A stretch of 44,652 nt of DNA from Branchiostoma floridae (GCF_000003815.2 NC_049993.1:8604675-8649326); one strand, 5' to 3'. Shown: positions 1-11,466, counted from the first letter of the stretch. Notes: generated by a model from the letters alone, not told the origin. Translations and numbers: made by a program.

Positions 1-125
1 GTCAGTCACTGACTAAAGGTTGTGGATGCTACCTGAAACGCTGGCCATTTCTAAAATCTATCCAGTTGCTTGAGTACCTGTTACTTTGCGTATCTCATTA
101 CCTGGATGTCTAATCTTCATCGATC
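1..125 (-). repeat. Dispersed repeat, copy A
   Basis: This stretch is the reverse complement of a repeat that recurs at 36868-36934 and, more diverged, at 24232-24330. Shared blocks are ATCCAGTTGCTTGAGTA and ACCTGGATGTCTAA on this strand, seen at 36875-36934 as TTAGACATCCAGGTA and TACTCAAGCAACTGGAT. I recall such sequence as very common in amphioxus DNA, probably the 3' part of a retroelement, but cannot name the family. No open frame of use is seen. Confidence 0.7.
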
Positions 126-1152
126 CACCCATTACATGACCGAGGAACGTGTATAGCGCTCTCAGGGTACAAGGATTATGGGGCAATTATTGTATGGATG
201 GTGTTTCTGGCTCCTGAACAGGTGTGCCAAAAGCCAATAAGGCTCGTACTTGACCTTCTACAAGTTCTTAGGCGCAACGCTGACTGACAGGGTCATATGT
301 GGGGCGGGGTGGGGGTGGGGTCCGCAGTTTTCATCTGATATTGTCTGCTGAGTTATATACGGTGTGTGTGTGTGTGTCGTGCCTCGTGCCCAGGTGACTC
401 ACGAGGTGGAACAAAGGTGTAAAGGTGTGCAGGACACCGCCCTGCACAATTAAAAGGGTAAAGCTGTTCGGCAACAACCTCTGACAAATCGGTCACACAA
501 GGACAAGTCACACCTTTACGCAACGCAGACTGGGGTGACAAGCGGACGTTGCCCGGACGGATACAGTACTGGTCTGCCATGCTGCAACATTGTTAAAATG
601 ATTCGTGAATTCCATGTAGTCTTTCATCTATTCTTCTTTTTCTTCAAAAAACTTGTCCCTATCCAGACTTCCCGTGTCGCTATGTACATATATGACTGCC
701 TTAAGCATGTTTATGACTGTCTTAAGTTGTTTGTAAACCAGAGTTTATGACGTCAGTATGATCAAATCACTATTGTGTTTTGAATAGAAAATATGCCGAA
801 GTTGTGCAGTGGTATTCTGTCTGTTTTGTTCTACGTGCTTTCATGCGTCCCTGCCCACTAACGCTTGACGTCACAGCCCCATTTTGTCACCTAACAACAT
901 ACGTACGAGCTGATTAGCGCGACCTTTGACCTGATAGAAGACAGGAGTTGAGTCACAGGTCAGACTGCAAGGCTAGTCTCCAAGCAGATGTAGGAAGGCA
1001 AAATAGTAACATTTCTCAGGGTCTCGCCTGTCGGACTCTCGGAGCTTTGGGCCCATGTGGCCCGTGGATACTGTGTTGACCCATGACTCAAAGGTTACAG
1101 TCCACGTCGACAGAACGATTTTGGGGCGATCGCCTAAATCTAATGCTCGGTT
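126..1152. other. Intergenic, no gene seen
   Basis: No coding exon is recognised. The stretch holds a short GT run at 361-378, G-rich sequence at 301-322, and two exact TGACGTCA palindromes at 748-755 and 866-873. A single-sided match to the CTCCAAGCAGA repeat end lies near 976-990. Confidence 0.6.
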
Positions 1153-1208
1153 CCAGCAAGGAGCTTTGATAAAAGCTCCTTGCTGGAGCTTTGATAAAAG
1201 CTCCTTGG
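1153..1208. repeat. Hairpin with tandem repeat
   Basis: Bases 1153-1186 form an inverted repeat with 14-bp arms (CCAGCAAGGAGCTT and its complement) around TGATAA. The core GAGCTTTGATAAAAGCTCC is then repeated in direct orientation to 1208. No gene function is implied. Confidence 0.7.
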
Positions 1209-1218
1209 TTCAAGTAAT

Positions 1219-1360
1219 CACCAAGCAGATCCTACGGTAGCATAAGATAGGATCAAAAGCTGCAATTGGAGTCAGAAGCCGGCCTAGGAGTGTGTTTGGC
1301 TACCAGTGGCTGATGACTACCCTTGGCAAGCTGTACTCCTTAAGCCCCCTTTACAAATCA
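1219..1360 (+). repeat. MITE of the CCAAGCAGATCC family, one end
   Basis: The left end, ACCAAGCAGATCCTACGG, matches the elements at 11377, 21819 and 25299. The interior (CAAAAGCTG, GGCCTAGGAGTGT, GGCTGATGACT) matches those at 21819 and 25299. The expected right end (CTTGGAGA) is not found, so this is a truncated or decayed copy and the right border is approximate. Confidence 0.6.
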
Positions 1361-2573
1361 AGAATTTAGCTCGGCCGAGTTGTTGGCGAGCACCAAATGG
1401 ACATTTTCGGCCGGAGTATGACCGGCGTTTGGGCGATTATGCGGGCCTCGACCGATTTTTAGCAGCCCGGCCGGCGTTTGCGGGGCAGCTCGGCCTGCGC
1501 TTAATTTCAGCGAGGCCATCTGAAAAAAAAAGTCATAGACTGATAGGGACTCGGATCTCTGTATGTTAATTAAGTGGCCGTATTATTATTTCTTTCCTGC
1601 GACATAACGTTTAATTTTTTTAGTAACAGACTTGATTCCACTTCATACAAAATATACATCTCTAAATCGACTACAAAACTACACAGAATAGCTTAAATGG
1701 TTCCGTGCACGACGTGACCATTCAACATAACCTATATATAGTACTTTCATCATTTCATTCACTTTAGCGTAACATTCACACTTCCATAAAAGTAATCTGT
1801 AGAGCACAGCCTTTATGTCAAATAGGCTTCGATGGTTCAAGCGATCTGTTTTCGTCACACACGCTCCCCGCTAAACAAGCCTTCTATGATTATCCTGATA
1901 CTTACATAACCGCAGTATTTCTGATAGGATTACATCACCATGGTTACGTACCCATCAAGCTTGACAGTTTCTTCCTCTTCTGTTATGCGCTGGCCTTTTT
2001 TTAGAGTCGCCCTAAGCCATTGGCTTTTTGCTGCGTGCGATGCTTGTTTTGGATTTCTTGTCTACTTGTTCTTCTGCTAGCCTTTTTCTGGGTTTCCTTG
2101 AGGCGCGTCTTAAAAAATCTAGAGTGCAGGAGCTTAGATGACACTATTTTGGGCCCACGATAGTTTATTTTATCCCACCTTCTGTGTTTTTTATCCGCAG
2201 GCTGGGGTATCCCATTTTTAAACATGTCCGGGGGTGGTGAGGCAGAATATACCTGTTAAGCGGTTGATCTATGGTTGTGATGTCGTTTTCCTTTCTTCTA
2301 GGAACATCATTAAGTTGTGCCATCTACAGATAATCATTCTATTTTTGGCTACACTGGCAGTTCCTTCGGTACCTTCCAAGCAGAGGTAGGGTTGCAAGAA
2401 CAAAATCAAATATATGGAGTGATTGAAAATGGGTAAATAATCTAAATTCTAACATATAAAGATTAACTGATTGTATGTGCATACAGAATATCGAGTACGA
2501 TTTTAAAACCTACATTACTAAAAACGACACAGTATTCGCTTGGAGAATTGTTACTTCTGGGCCAAGGAATACG
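1361..2573. other. Intergenic, no gene seen
   Basis: No convincing exon is seen. GC-rich sequence at about 1370-1530, with repeated CGGCC motifs, looks like a decayed repeat rather than a gene. The rest is AT-rich. A lone CCAAGCAGAGG repeat end lies near 2378. Confidence 0.5.
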
Positions 2574-2689
2574 TAGCCTGAGTACCATCCTCCGTAGTGA
2601 CCGCTGGCTCAGTGCGTCTACTTTCTCCATGGTTAGCAAGCGAAAGTACTGAGCCAGCGGTCACTACGGAGGTTGGTATACTCAGGCTA
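2574..2689. mobile_element. MULE-like MITE, TAGCCTG ends
   Basis: Bases 2574-2613 and 2648-2689 are near-perfect inverted repeats of about 40 bp, starting TAGCCTGAGTACC and ending GGTATACTCAGGCTA, around a 34-bp spacer. The flanking nonamers AGGAATACG and AAGAATACA match at 7 of 9 positions, consistent with an old 9-bp target duplication. Short length, long terminal inverted repeats and a 9-bp duplication fit a non-autonomous Mutator-like element. The same TAGCCTG terminus occurs at 34484-34603. Confidence 0.75.
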
Positions 2690-3396
2690 AAGAATACAAC
2701 CTTGGCCTTTTTAAAAATTCGAGAGCCAGTACAGCCCCGAACCCCCAACCCCCACCCCCATTAGATTTCATGGACCGGTGCATACACCGTCGCAGTTGCG
2801 TCATCATGTCTAAGTACCTGTACTTAATCTGTCATTTCGTACCTTTTTTTTCCTGTTGGTGCGGGTTAAATTTAGAAGCAAACACGATGCGGTTTACCTG
2901 ACAACCTGGGATATATCGATATCGCTTACCCACACTGAGATGAATTTTTAATCATGGAAGAAAATGAACTACGCCTACACACCTTCTGTCGTTAGTTAAA
3001 GGCCTGTTGTTGCCATTGACGACGTGACGTCATCACTTGTCGATCGGCGAGGCCGCATACAAGCATAAATCAAGGATGTTAAAAAAGGGTGTTTTTTTAA
3101 ACCTCCTTGCATATATCAATAACTGGAACCGTGGACAAAAGAGCGAAGCAGACAAAGGGATTATGGATCAGATTTTTATGGATATTGTGTGCTAAAAGAG
3201 AGTAAAAGACAAGCACGTAAAAATAGCCTGGCGAAAATATGACAAGGATGTGCAGGGTGGGCGGGTAATTCATAAAGTTTGAAGCCAGGGCAGGAATTAA
3301 AGGCGTGGGCCAATTTGCCATTGATCGACTTTCAAAAACGAAGGACACTGCATTCAGAAAAGAAAAGATACTTGATGCCAGTGACGTCACTTGGTT
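2690..3396. other. Intergenic with CRE palindromes
   Basis: No gene is seen. Exact TGACGTCA palindromes lie at 3025-3032 and 3382-3389. A C-rich run is at 2742-2760. Confidence 0.5.
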
Positions 3397-3842
3397 CTCT
3401 AGTGTTCTTTGGTAATGTCAGATTTTTAGAGTCGACCAAGGAGGTGATAAAAGCTCATTAGGTCGACAAAGAGAAAAAAGGACCTTTTTAAACAAAGGGT
3501 CAGTGGCGTCAATTTCTATATCTATCCACAAGTTGTGCTCTAAGTAGACCATCTTGAAAAGCGTGACGTCACCTATTCCTATCGACTCTAGTGTTCTTTG
3601 GGAATGTCAGATTTTCAGGGTTGACAAAGAGAGAAAAAAGATTTTTTAATGAAGCGCCAGCGGCGTGAGTTTCTTTATCTATCCACAAGTTGTGCTCAAA
3701 GTAGACGGTCTTGAAAAGCGTGACGTTACTTATTGCTATCGGCTCTAGTGTTCTTTGGGAACGTCAGATTTTCATTGTAGACAGAGGGAAAAAAGGAGTT
3801 TTTATTCACGAGTTGTGTTCTAAGTAGACAGTCTTGAAAAAC
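3397..3842 (+). repeat. Three diverged tandem units
   Basis: Units begin with CTCTAGTGTTCTTTGG at 3397, 3586 and 3743. They share later blocks TATCCACAAGTTGTGCTC and GTAGACNNTCTTGAAAA, and shorten from about 189 to 157 to 100 bp by internal deletions. Units 1 and 2 are each led or closed by a TGACGTCAC block (3382 and 3564); the third equivalent has decayed to TGACGTTAC. No conserved reading frame is evident. Confidence 0.8.
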
Positions 3843-4011
3843 TCACACGTGATTCATACACGTGTATTCTTGACGAGATAGGTCAGCAGACTCCAGGGAC
3901 ATCATTGGCTAATGAGTAATCTTGGCAGGTGGAATTTTGGCGGGAAAGATGACGTCAATGGCGCGTGCTGGCGTCCCTGAGCTGACATCACCACCCAGAC
4001 TTATCACTCTT

Positions 4012-4255
4012 GTGAATATGTAAGTGTGCCACACCGCGTACCGACCGACGCATTTGCGCCTTGCTACTATTTATAACGGTAAAAAAAAGCATTCCGAGAT
4101 TGGGAAGCTTCGTTGGGGAGGAATAGTTTCACTTTGGTGAATATGTATATTGAACCACACTGCGTACCGACCGACGCATTTGCGCCTTGCTACTATTTAT
4201 AACGGTGAAAAAGCATTCCGAGGTCGCAAACCATCGCCAGGGAAGAATAAGTTTA
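4012..4255 (+). repeat. Tandem duplication with conserved core
   Basis: Two units start with GTGAATATGTA at 4012 and 4137. Their centres share an identical stretch of more than 40 bp, from GCGTACCGACCGACG through CTATTTATAACGG, while flanks differ. The conserved part carries a MEF2-type site in each unit (4067-4076 and 4193-4202). Confidence 0.8.
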
Positions 4256-4461
4256 ACCTTGGGCCTCAGTCTCAGTATGCACGAAAAAGTACAACAACAC
4301 TTATGTTCTGGAAAAGAGCAGGGTTGAAACAGTGTGTTTGGCAATAGAAGTACGTAGCAGTGAAGACGCACTACATTGTTTATCTATAAAAAAAAACACA
4401 TTTACAGTATCAGTATTACTATTCATTTGGTTCCGTTTCGTGCATATGGTGCTATTTATAA
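4067..4461 (+). promoter_or_regulatory. Cluster of three MEF2-like sites
   Basis: CTATTTATAA, which fits the MEF2 consensus YTAWWWWTAR, occurs at 4067-4076, 4193-4202 and 4452-4461. The first two are inside a tandem duplication; the third lies outside it in GCTATTTATAACTGG. Whether the cluster acts as an enhancer is inference. Confidence 0.35.
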
Positions 4462-4620
4462 CTGGATGGAACGATGCCAACTACTACTTTCGTTGATAAT
4501 GTCAACCTTAGTACCTTAGCGTAGGGGGTTATGTGCCTCATCCGTTACGCTTACCTCATTTTTCTTACCTGTGTTGCTATCTGTTTTCTACTAGTGTGAA
4601 GTTTTGATGAATTTTCTGCA

Positions 4621-4772
4621 GTGCAAATAGATTTCTACAGTGGAAATAGATTTCTACATTACAAATAGATTTCTACAGTGCAAATGGATTTGTAGAGTAC
4701 AAATAGATTTTTACTGTGAAAATGGATTTCTACCCTGGAAATGGATTTCTACCCTGGAAATAGATTTCTACA
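4621..4772 (+). repeat. Minisatellite, 8 x 19 bp
   Basis: Eight 19-bp units of the type GTGCAAATAGATTTCTACA lie head to tail, each with zero to several substitutions. The array ends where GTGCTATTA begins at 4773. Confidence 0.9.
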
Positions 4773-4822
4773 GTGCTATTAGCTTTTTTCAGTCAGATAC
4801 ATAAAACACAGTGCAGTTTGCT

Positions 4823-4942
4823 TATTCTCCAAGCAGAGGTTGAGTCACGGAGTTATAGCAGTGGTCAGGATTTTTACCGGCTTGGTAATACACCCGACCA
4901 CGAGTACTATATCTCCGCGACCCAACCTCTGCTTAGAGAATA
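4823..4942. mobile_element. MULE-like MITE with perfect 9-bp TSD
   Basis: The 120-bp element starts TATTCTCCAAGCAGAGGTTG and ends CAACCTCTGCTTAGAGAATA, giving terminal inverted repeats of about 20 bp or more. It is flanked on both sides by the identical nonamer CAGTTTGCT (4814-4822 and 4943-4951). A 9-bp target duplication and this small size indicate a non-autonomous Mutator-like element. No transposase is encoded. Confidence 0.85.
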
Positions 4943-5059
4943 CAGTTTGCTCTGGTGTACACGTGGTTCTCCGTCCATTTCCTTATTCCAACAACCTCTG
5001 CATGGTATCCGCGGGGGAATCCCATCATTTCATCAAATATAATCGTCCCATATTTGTTT

Positions 5060-5145
5060 CACCCGTCTCCTAGCAACGGCCAAATTACCCGTCAATTACG
5101 GAACGCTGACGTTCACGTCACATCGTTATCACCATGGTAACCACG
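5060..5145 (+). promoter_or_regulatory. RFX X-box-like sites
   Basis: ATCACCATGGTAAC at 5128-5141 matches the RFX X-box consensus GTHNYYATRRNAAC at all but the first base. A half-site CCTAGCAAC lies at 5069-5077. RFX factors drive ciliary genes in animals. No ciliary exon is recognised nearby, so function is open. Confidence 0.35.
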
Positions 5146-5999
5146 CCGCTGTTTGCAGTCGTCAGGAGGCGTCGGTAGTCAGAAGTGTTGCCCGGAAGAG
5201 CGGCGACCGTGACTGTATTTAGACAACCCACATCTGCATCTGGTGCGGTCACGTTGCTACAACAGTGAAGCTGGCCTGTGCAACAGTGGCGGCCCAAACC
5301 GTGTGACCAGTTGCTTTCATCTGGTTCATCGCTAGTGTTTGAAATGGCGTTGTGATGACAAATGGGAGAACAGTTTTATCTTGTCTGTTGTCATAGTGAC
5401 GTTGCCACGTGGGAAAATTGTGTTCCAGTAAAAAAATCAGATATAATTATAAACTTATAATGATAAACAGAAGGTAACGTCGCTTCCTGATTTTGGTAGT
5501 GTACGCGCATCGTCTTTTATTATTTCATTTCACCACCTCGCTTTACTTTTGCATGCGCAAAACGTCAAAATTCATATTCCTTAATAAACAATTGGCCCGC
5601 AACAGCTACTTGTAAACAGACAGACCTTGACATTAGGATATACGAGTAGACTTTAAAGGTATATTCCTTCAATATGCGTTTTGATAAACCGACTTTAACT
5701 GAGCTAACCTATGCATTCATGTGTATGTTTGCAATCGTGTCTTTCTTGTGACATGTACATAACTCAGTTGAGAAAAAAATGTACAATAACAGTCTTCATT
5801 CATTAAAACAGCATAATTCCTTCACTTAAGCCAAAACCCACATATATTAAGCCTTCTATTGATTCTAGTTGCCTGGAACATCAGGCCAACAGGCATGTGA
5901 CTAAAATAGCCCTCACCTTTGACCTATGAGACAGCTTCATCGTTACTACCGGAGGAAGGGCTGACCCCTGCACTCCAGTTCATCCGTCAACGCGCAGAG
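5146..5999. other. Intergenic, no gene seen
   Basis: AT-rich sequence without recognisable exons. Bases 5745-5806 resemble 14562-14617 (GTGACATGTAC, then AATGTACAATAA), probably the decayed 3' end of a retroelement. Confidence 0.5.
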
Positions 6000-6046
6000 C
6001 CGCTAAAAGATGGACACTACTGTATTATAGTGTCCATCTTTAGCGG
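6000..6046. repeat. Short near-perfect hairpin
   Basis: CCGCTAAAAGATGGACACTA (6000-6019) pairs with TAGTGTCCATCTTTAGCGG (6028-6046) across an 8-nt loop, with one bulged A. The pairing does not extend outward, so it is short for a pre-miRNA. A small foldback element is more likely. Confidence 0.75.
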
Positions 6047-6164
6047 TATTTAGAGATGTGCCTTCTGAGAGACTTGACAAGATGTCTGACCTTGTACCTC
6101 CCTGGCCTGACAATGAGGTACAAGACTCATTTGTGTTGGTAGGAAGTTAGAAGCCATATTTGTA

Positions 6165-6362
6165 TACTGTAAATGCAGAAACTTTCGCGGTGGTTTAATG
6201 TTCGCGGACTTCGCGGCGGCCGCTTCACAGCGAACATTTTCCTATAACAGTAAGAGATTACAGTGCATGGTGACACCGCGAAATTAGAACCACCGCGAAA
6301 AGTCCATTTTCCCGCTACCGCGAAATTAAATCCCCCTGAGGAATTTAAATACATTTATAGTA
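6165..6362. mobile_element. CGCG-rich MITE-like repeat
   Basis: The element starts TACTGTAAATGCAGAAAC and ends near ATTTATAGTA. It carries repeated TTCGCGG, CGCGAAATTA and CCACCGCGAAA blocks in inverted arrangement. I recall this sequence type as a dispersed repeat in amphioxus and molluscs. No coding sequence. Confidence 0.7.
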
Positions 6363-6710
6363 GTTCGAGCTTTGTTCCAACACAAAGAAAGACAACATAG
6401 CCACACATTGATCATATACTAGTATACGAACATTCATATAGACTCATATGACTATGAACTGGTATATGAATATAACAGTTTGTGTGATGCAAAGGGACAA
6501 GCCGAGGTGTGCGATGGAGCAAATCAGTACCCAGTCGGCTTACTCACCTTTTTTAGCGGCAAGTAAGCGGAACCACAGAAATGTACTTTGCAACAGACCT
6601 GATTCCGCTTACAGGACAGGTAGATATGATTCAATGTGCGGCACGGACTGTCATTCTCGATGTATGTAGGTGTGCTATCAACAATTGGTGATCATCTCTG
6701 AGTCTCACCT

Positions 6711-7438
6711 GTAATCTCTGACCATCAAAGGTCTTTCAGTCATGTAAACTCCTGGACTCCTCGGAGAGCGTTTCTGTATGTACATGCTAACATGTAACAA
6801 CTTGTGTGTGGGCTTCAAAGTGGCCATAGCCACCGGTAGTATGCTTGGAGAACCTTCAAATGTCGCAAGCAATCATTTATCTTACATTCGACTGCTCCGG
6901 ATGATGGGGCTAGACTGCTCAAGGACAAGGCTTCCTGAGCTTGTCCCACGATTCCCGGAAAAGGATAATAGAGGGGCAATCCGATTGTTCTAGGAAAAAC
7001 AAAATAGAGGAGATGAAGAGGGCTATTCCAGGAAGAAAGGAATAACAATTTGCTGTAGGGAAAACAAAAATTGGTAATCATCCATCAACAGTAATTTCTG
7101 ACCATCAAAGGTCTTTCAATCATGTTGAAAACTCATGGACTCCTCGGAGAGCGTTTCTGTATGTGCAGGTTAACATGTTACTTGTGTGTGGGCTTCAAAA
7201 TGGCTACAGCCACCGGTAGTATGCTTGGAGAACCTTCAAATGTAGCAAATAATCATTTATCTTACAGTCGGCTGCTCCGGAATGATTACTGCTGAAGGAC
7301 AAGGCTGCAGTTTGGACCACCGTTCCCGGAAAAGCATAATAGAAGATTAATTCGATTGTTCTAGGAAAACAAATTAGAGGAGATAGAGAGGACTATTCCA
7401 GGAAGAAAGGAACAATCGTTTGCTGTAGGGAAAAGAAC
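6711..7438 (+). repeat. Tandem duplication, 380-bp unit
   Basis: Units start GTAATCTCTGACCATCAAAG (6711) and GTAATTTCTGACCATCAAAG (7091) and stay collinear to GCTGTAGGGAAAA. Shared blocks include GACTCCTCGGAGAGCGTTTC and CACCGGTAGTATGCTTGGAG. The copies differ by substitutions and indels that break every frame, so the open frame in the first unit is not conserved and is not called as a gene. Confidence 0.85.
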
Positions 7439-8130
7439 ATGGTGAGTGGGTGAAAGTTTGGCCTATTCCAGGGAAAAGAACGGCATGAATTGAGTTCTGG
7501 CAGAACTTACTAGGCAGAACTGTTCGTCAGCGCGCTTCGTTATTGCAGGGACGTCATAAGCAAAAGACACTGTACACGAACTGTAAATACACAGTGTCTC
7601 CTCTGCATCTTGAAAATCGTACCTTCACACCATACATCATACAATTATTATCCCCATTTCCTGCTATTCATGTTTTCACGTCACATTATGCTAACGTTAC
7701 ATTCTTGATTTACTTCATGATTTTGTAACGTGAAGATCTTATGTATGGTTTTGTATCAATTAGGAACTTGCGCTAACGTTTGTTATTTTCTTGTCACGTT
7801 ACCCTTGATTTTATTTCAATATCAATATCTTATGTTTGGGGGTTTACCCCGGGGTACATTGAAAGAGTCAGTATAGGCGTCACGTCCTCCTGGTGAAATA
7901 GATAAACGATAACTTCCTATTCATATTAATAGAAAAGCGTCGGTGTTAGACTCCTTGTATCGTGCTGTTCAATTTGCCACGCATTGCACTTTATGAATTA
8001 ACGGACTCCGGTACAATTATAATGCAGTTAAGTTTGATTCTTTACAACGCACTTGGCATCAGCGCTATCGTCACAACAAGGAGTGTTGGTACTTAAATAT
8101 GCCAACATTGCTGATTAGTATACTAAATAT
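7439..8130. other. Intergenic, no gene seen
   Basis: AT-rich sequence with no recognised gene, repeat or clear regulatory site. Confidence 0.5.
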
Positions 8131-8531
8131 GCTATACTGGATCATGAATTTATGATCCTGCATTGGAAAAGAAAGTCACGATACTGAAAAACAAATTTTA
8201 CACAGGAAATCTAGGCAAATTAGTATGAAGTCCTTTATGGCAGACTTCCGGAAACCTCCAAATGCAAGTGCTATACTGGATCATGAATTTGTGATCCTGC
8301 ATTGGAAAAGAAAGTCAGGATGCTGAAAAACAAATTTTACACAGGAAAGGTGACTGAGCAAATTAGTAAAAAAAGTCCTATGGGGCAGACTTCCGGCAAC
8401 TTCCAAATGCAAGTGCTATATATTGGATCATAGATTTATGATCTTTCTTCTTCTTGTGATCCTGCATTGGAAAATAAAAGTCACGAGAGTGAAAAAAAAA
8501 AAAAACTTAACACAGGAAAGCTAAAGCTGAC
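8131..8531 (+). repeat. Three tandem units, about 140 bp
   Basis: Units begin at 8131, 8270 and 8415 with GCTATACTGGATCATGAATT or a close variant. All contain GATCCTGCATTGGAAAA and TTTTACACAGGAAA or TTAACACAGGAAA. Units 1 and 2 share GCAGACTTCCGG. The third carries a short TTCTTCTTC insertion and an A-rich run. Confidence 0.85.
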
Positions 8532-9767
8532 TGAATAGATCTGTTAGCACGAGACCGGAAATGTGGATCTATATTATTTACAGTAAGCCCTGGGCACAGG
8601 TAGTACGGGAAGCAAGCAACCATGGCGATGGAAGCTTTGTGTTCCTCCGCTTAGTCCGTCCAGATCAAAGTCTGTGTTGTTGTACCGTCAGGTATCCCTG
8701 CGGGAGGGTTAAAACGTTGGCTGAGTACCGGAGATAGGTTCGTGCGGCTTTATTCTAAAAACGTCGTGACCGCCAAGGCCAACCTCGCGTACTAATTTTT
8801 GCAAAGAAACGCCCCCGCAAACCGCCCCGCCGGATATCGGCTCGAGCCAAGACTCGGGAGACGTGACTGGGGGTTTGACCAGGCCAAGTTCAGGTTTATT
8901 GGCAAGTTTAAGTCTTGGCACGACAGCCTCAGTTCAAGCGGATCGCAATGTGGTTGTCCAGAGTGATAGTGCAAGGGTTGCAAATGTAGCTTCTCAACTA
9001 ATCTTAATCATTTGACTTATTTCGTCTGTTTCTCTAACATTCCATAGGCATAGGATCTGGTAGCGGCAAGCAATGTAGAGTAAGTGTGGTTGATGCAAAA
9101 CAGCCTAGTCCGTGTCAATATGCTGGTAGATAGTCTACCTCATCTGAAATAACGGAGATATCATCATTGGGTGTGTCCGTGTGTGCCTCTGTGTCTGTAT
9201 ATTTGTACTTTACCAGTTTAACTCAAGAAGCTATGGATGGATCGTGATGTCTGGTATGTTTGGGTAGGTCTTGTGCAGAAGAAGGACAATGTCGATTTTA
9301 GCCTTCTGGTGACTGGACTTTTTTCTCACACAAGGAAAGAGCAAACAACATTACGAGAGAAGAGTAGAGGAGAGAGGAGGTGTGGAATATGATACGGGGT
9401 TCTTGGGTCTTGTTTTAAGTCGACCTTGATGGCAAATGTTAACGTTTGTGTTCTTACATTTGAGATGTGCAAAATTACGACATCCACAAACTCAACTTGG
9501 TGTGGCCTGATCTTGAACATCAGGATTTCCCGCCTGAACTTTCGCTTACTACACTGTGAACTTTCGCTTTCTGCTCGGATTGATTGTTCAAATTCTCTCT
9601 TAAGTTCAGAGAATTAAGGGTAAACATGGCCTTTTTTACTCATATCCCTGGGGAACCATGATCTTCAAAGTTGAGCCTTCGTCGAGATTAGTCTGTTGTA
9701 AAGGATCTTCCAGAACAATTCTGCCACCTGCCCAGAAGTTGCTTCAATTCAGCACACTGCATCCCAG
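8532..9767. other. Intergenic with one dispersed repeat
   Basis: No exon is recognised. Bases 9217-9275 are one of four copies in the window of a dispersed repeat with the core AACTCAAGAAGCTATGGATGG and GGTATGTTTGGGTAGGTCTT. The other copies are at 25783, 26668 and 27151. Confidence 0.6.
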
Positions 9768-9973
9768 TAGCCTCGACCAGACTCCACAGGTCGCTGGAAA
9801 ATAGTAGAAATTGGCCAAATATAGATAAAGAAACGAAACACGGCAAAGGAGTTAGATGGCCAACGAGTACAGTTTGTAACGTAATGTTCTCCTTGGCCAT
9901 CTAAGGTCTTTTGGTCTTATTTGGCCAATTTCTGCTATTTTTTTCAACGACCTGCGGGGCCTTGCAGAGGCTA
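9768..9973. mobile_element. Inverted-repeat MITE, TAGCCTC ends
   Basis: Left arm 9768-9862 and right arm 9893-9973 are long imperfect inverted repeats. Paired blocks include AGAAATTGGCCAAAT, CAGGTCG and TTAGATGGCCA. Termini read TAGCCTC and GAGGCTA, like 25691-26143. The flanking nonamers do not match convincingly, so the target duplication has decayed or the borders are off by a base. Confidence 0.75.
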
Positions 9974-11376
9974 CATCGAAGCTTTATAGTGCATATTTTG
10001 TACAATTTTCCGCACCAAGGAAGGCACTTAGCTGTGTTGTTGAATCCGCGGCATTTCCCCTTCGCGTGACGTCAAGGAACCTTTCCTCCGTTTAACCTTG
10101 CCACCTTTCAACCTCAAGATAGTCACTCAACATCTACAAATGTACTTTCTTGTTACTAATCCTGGCGAGCCCAATTTTAAACCCACCCTCGCCTGAGAAC
10201 CAGCATAAGGTGTGACGTCATCGCGCTGTTTGGCAATGACGTCATACGGGGGGCCACCCTAGCAACGAGGAAAGCCGACTGGGCCAGTGGCCAGTAGCCC
10301 GGTCGTCTGATATTCCACCTGATAATCTGATGGCCCCGTATCGCTTTAAACATAGACGATCTGATCTTTTCTGACTTGTAGTATCAGATTACCAATTCGA
10401 AAAACGTGATCATGGTGATGTATTGGGTTACCGGTACAGAAAACGTGCTCTGAAAGAGGCTGGCTGTTTAATGAAGACACTGAAATATGCCGGCGGGGCC
10501 CAGGTCGATGCATTTGGGGTAACTGTATTGTGGAAAATTCTCGGAGGGAGAGGTTGCGTGGATTTGAAAATCTTATTTTGTCTCATGTTACAAGATACCA
10601 AACGTTGTGGTTCATGGCCGGCTTTTACTGGCCTTTACTCGGATTTGGAGCGCAGCCAAACGTCGATATGCGCGTGATCAAGCATTCTGGCATGACGTCA
10701 TCAAATGTCAAGTGGAGCTCAAAAGTCCTTCACGAAAAGGGTAGCGGTGTGCTACAAGTGGTCGGTACATAGTAACGGATATAAATTGTTTTAAATAAGA
10801 CATTCAAAATGCACCATTCGGTGATAAACCGCTTCTCGAGCTCCAGCTATTTTGCATGCCTAAATCAATTTTGTTTTTCCCAGAAATATTTTGCAGATTG
10901 GCACCGTTCTTCAAAGCATAAAATTTTGCATTTAATAACTTTAATTGATGATTTGTAAATTCAGTGACCTTTGATACAGTATTAAAGCTCGTTTGTAAAA
11001 GGAACTGTGTATCAAAAGATATATACCTAACGCATCAAAAGAGCATCACGTAGCGACATGACCTATGACGTCGTATAAGGTATAAATCCACTAACATATG
11101 ATCCCCTCCAATATACAATACAATGGGTTTTCCTCACATGAACGCATGCATATGTACAGGTAACCATACGTAACTTATGACATCGCTAACGGTACCCTTC
11201 ACTCACGTTGATTTAAATCGCAGGTTGTTCTAATATAAGCCCGTCTTTGCATACAATACAATACTATCATAGCTACCGTTAATTACTTTAGAGAGATGAG
11301 AGCCCATATTATGTGGTCAACGTAGCCATGGTGACTCTTCGGGCACATATTTTGCAATGGCGCCTCTAACATTTGA
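9974..11376. promoter_or_regulatory. Intergenic with CRE cluster
   Basis: Exact TGACGTCA palindromes lie at 10067-10074, 10213-10220, 10237-10244 and 10693-10700. The middle pair is 24 bp apart, and an RFX-like half-site CCTAGCAACG follows at 10258. No exon is recognised downstream, so a promoter role is only a possibility. Confidence 0.3.
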
Positions 11377-11466
11377 TCTCCAAGCAGATCCTCCGGTAGC
11401 ATTAGAAGATAGTATCAAAAGCTGACAGAGGAGTGAAGCCTTGCTACCGTAGGATCTACTTGGAGA
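11377..11466. mobile_element. Short MITE, CCAAGCAGATCC family
   Basis: The left end TCTCCAAGCAGATCCTCC and right end GGATCTACTTGGAGA are inverted repeats. The interior is short (GATAGTATCAAAAGCTG, GAGGAGTGAAGCC) and matches 25299-25451. The flanks do not show a clear 9-bp duplication. Confidence 0.8.

Noticed and set aside
6000-6046. Pre-miRNA candidate
   Set aside because: The stem is only about 19 bp and does not extend beyond the arms, too short for a usual precursor.
6778-6993. Open frame in the first 380-bp tandem unit
   Set aside because: The second unit breaks the frame by indels, so the protein is not conserved.
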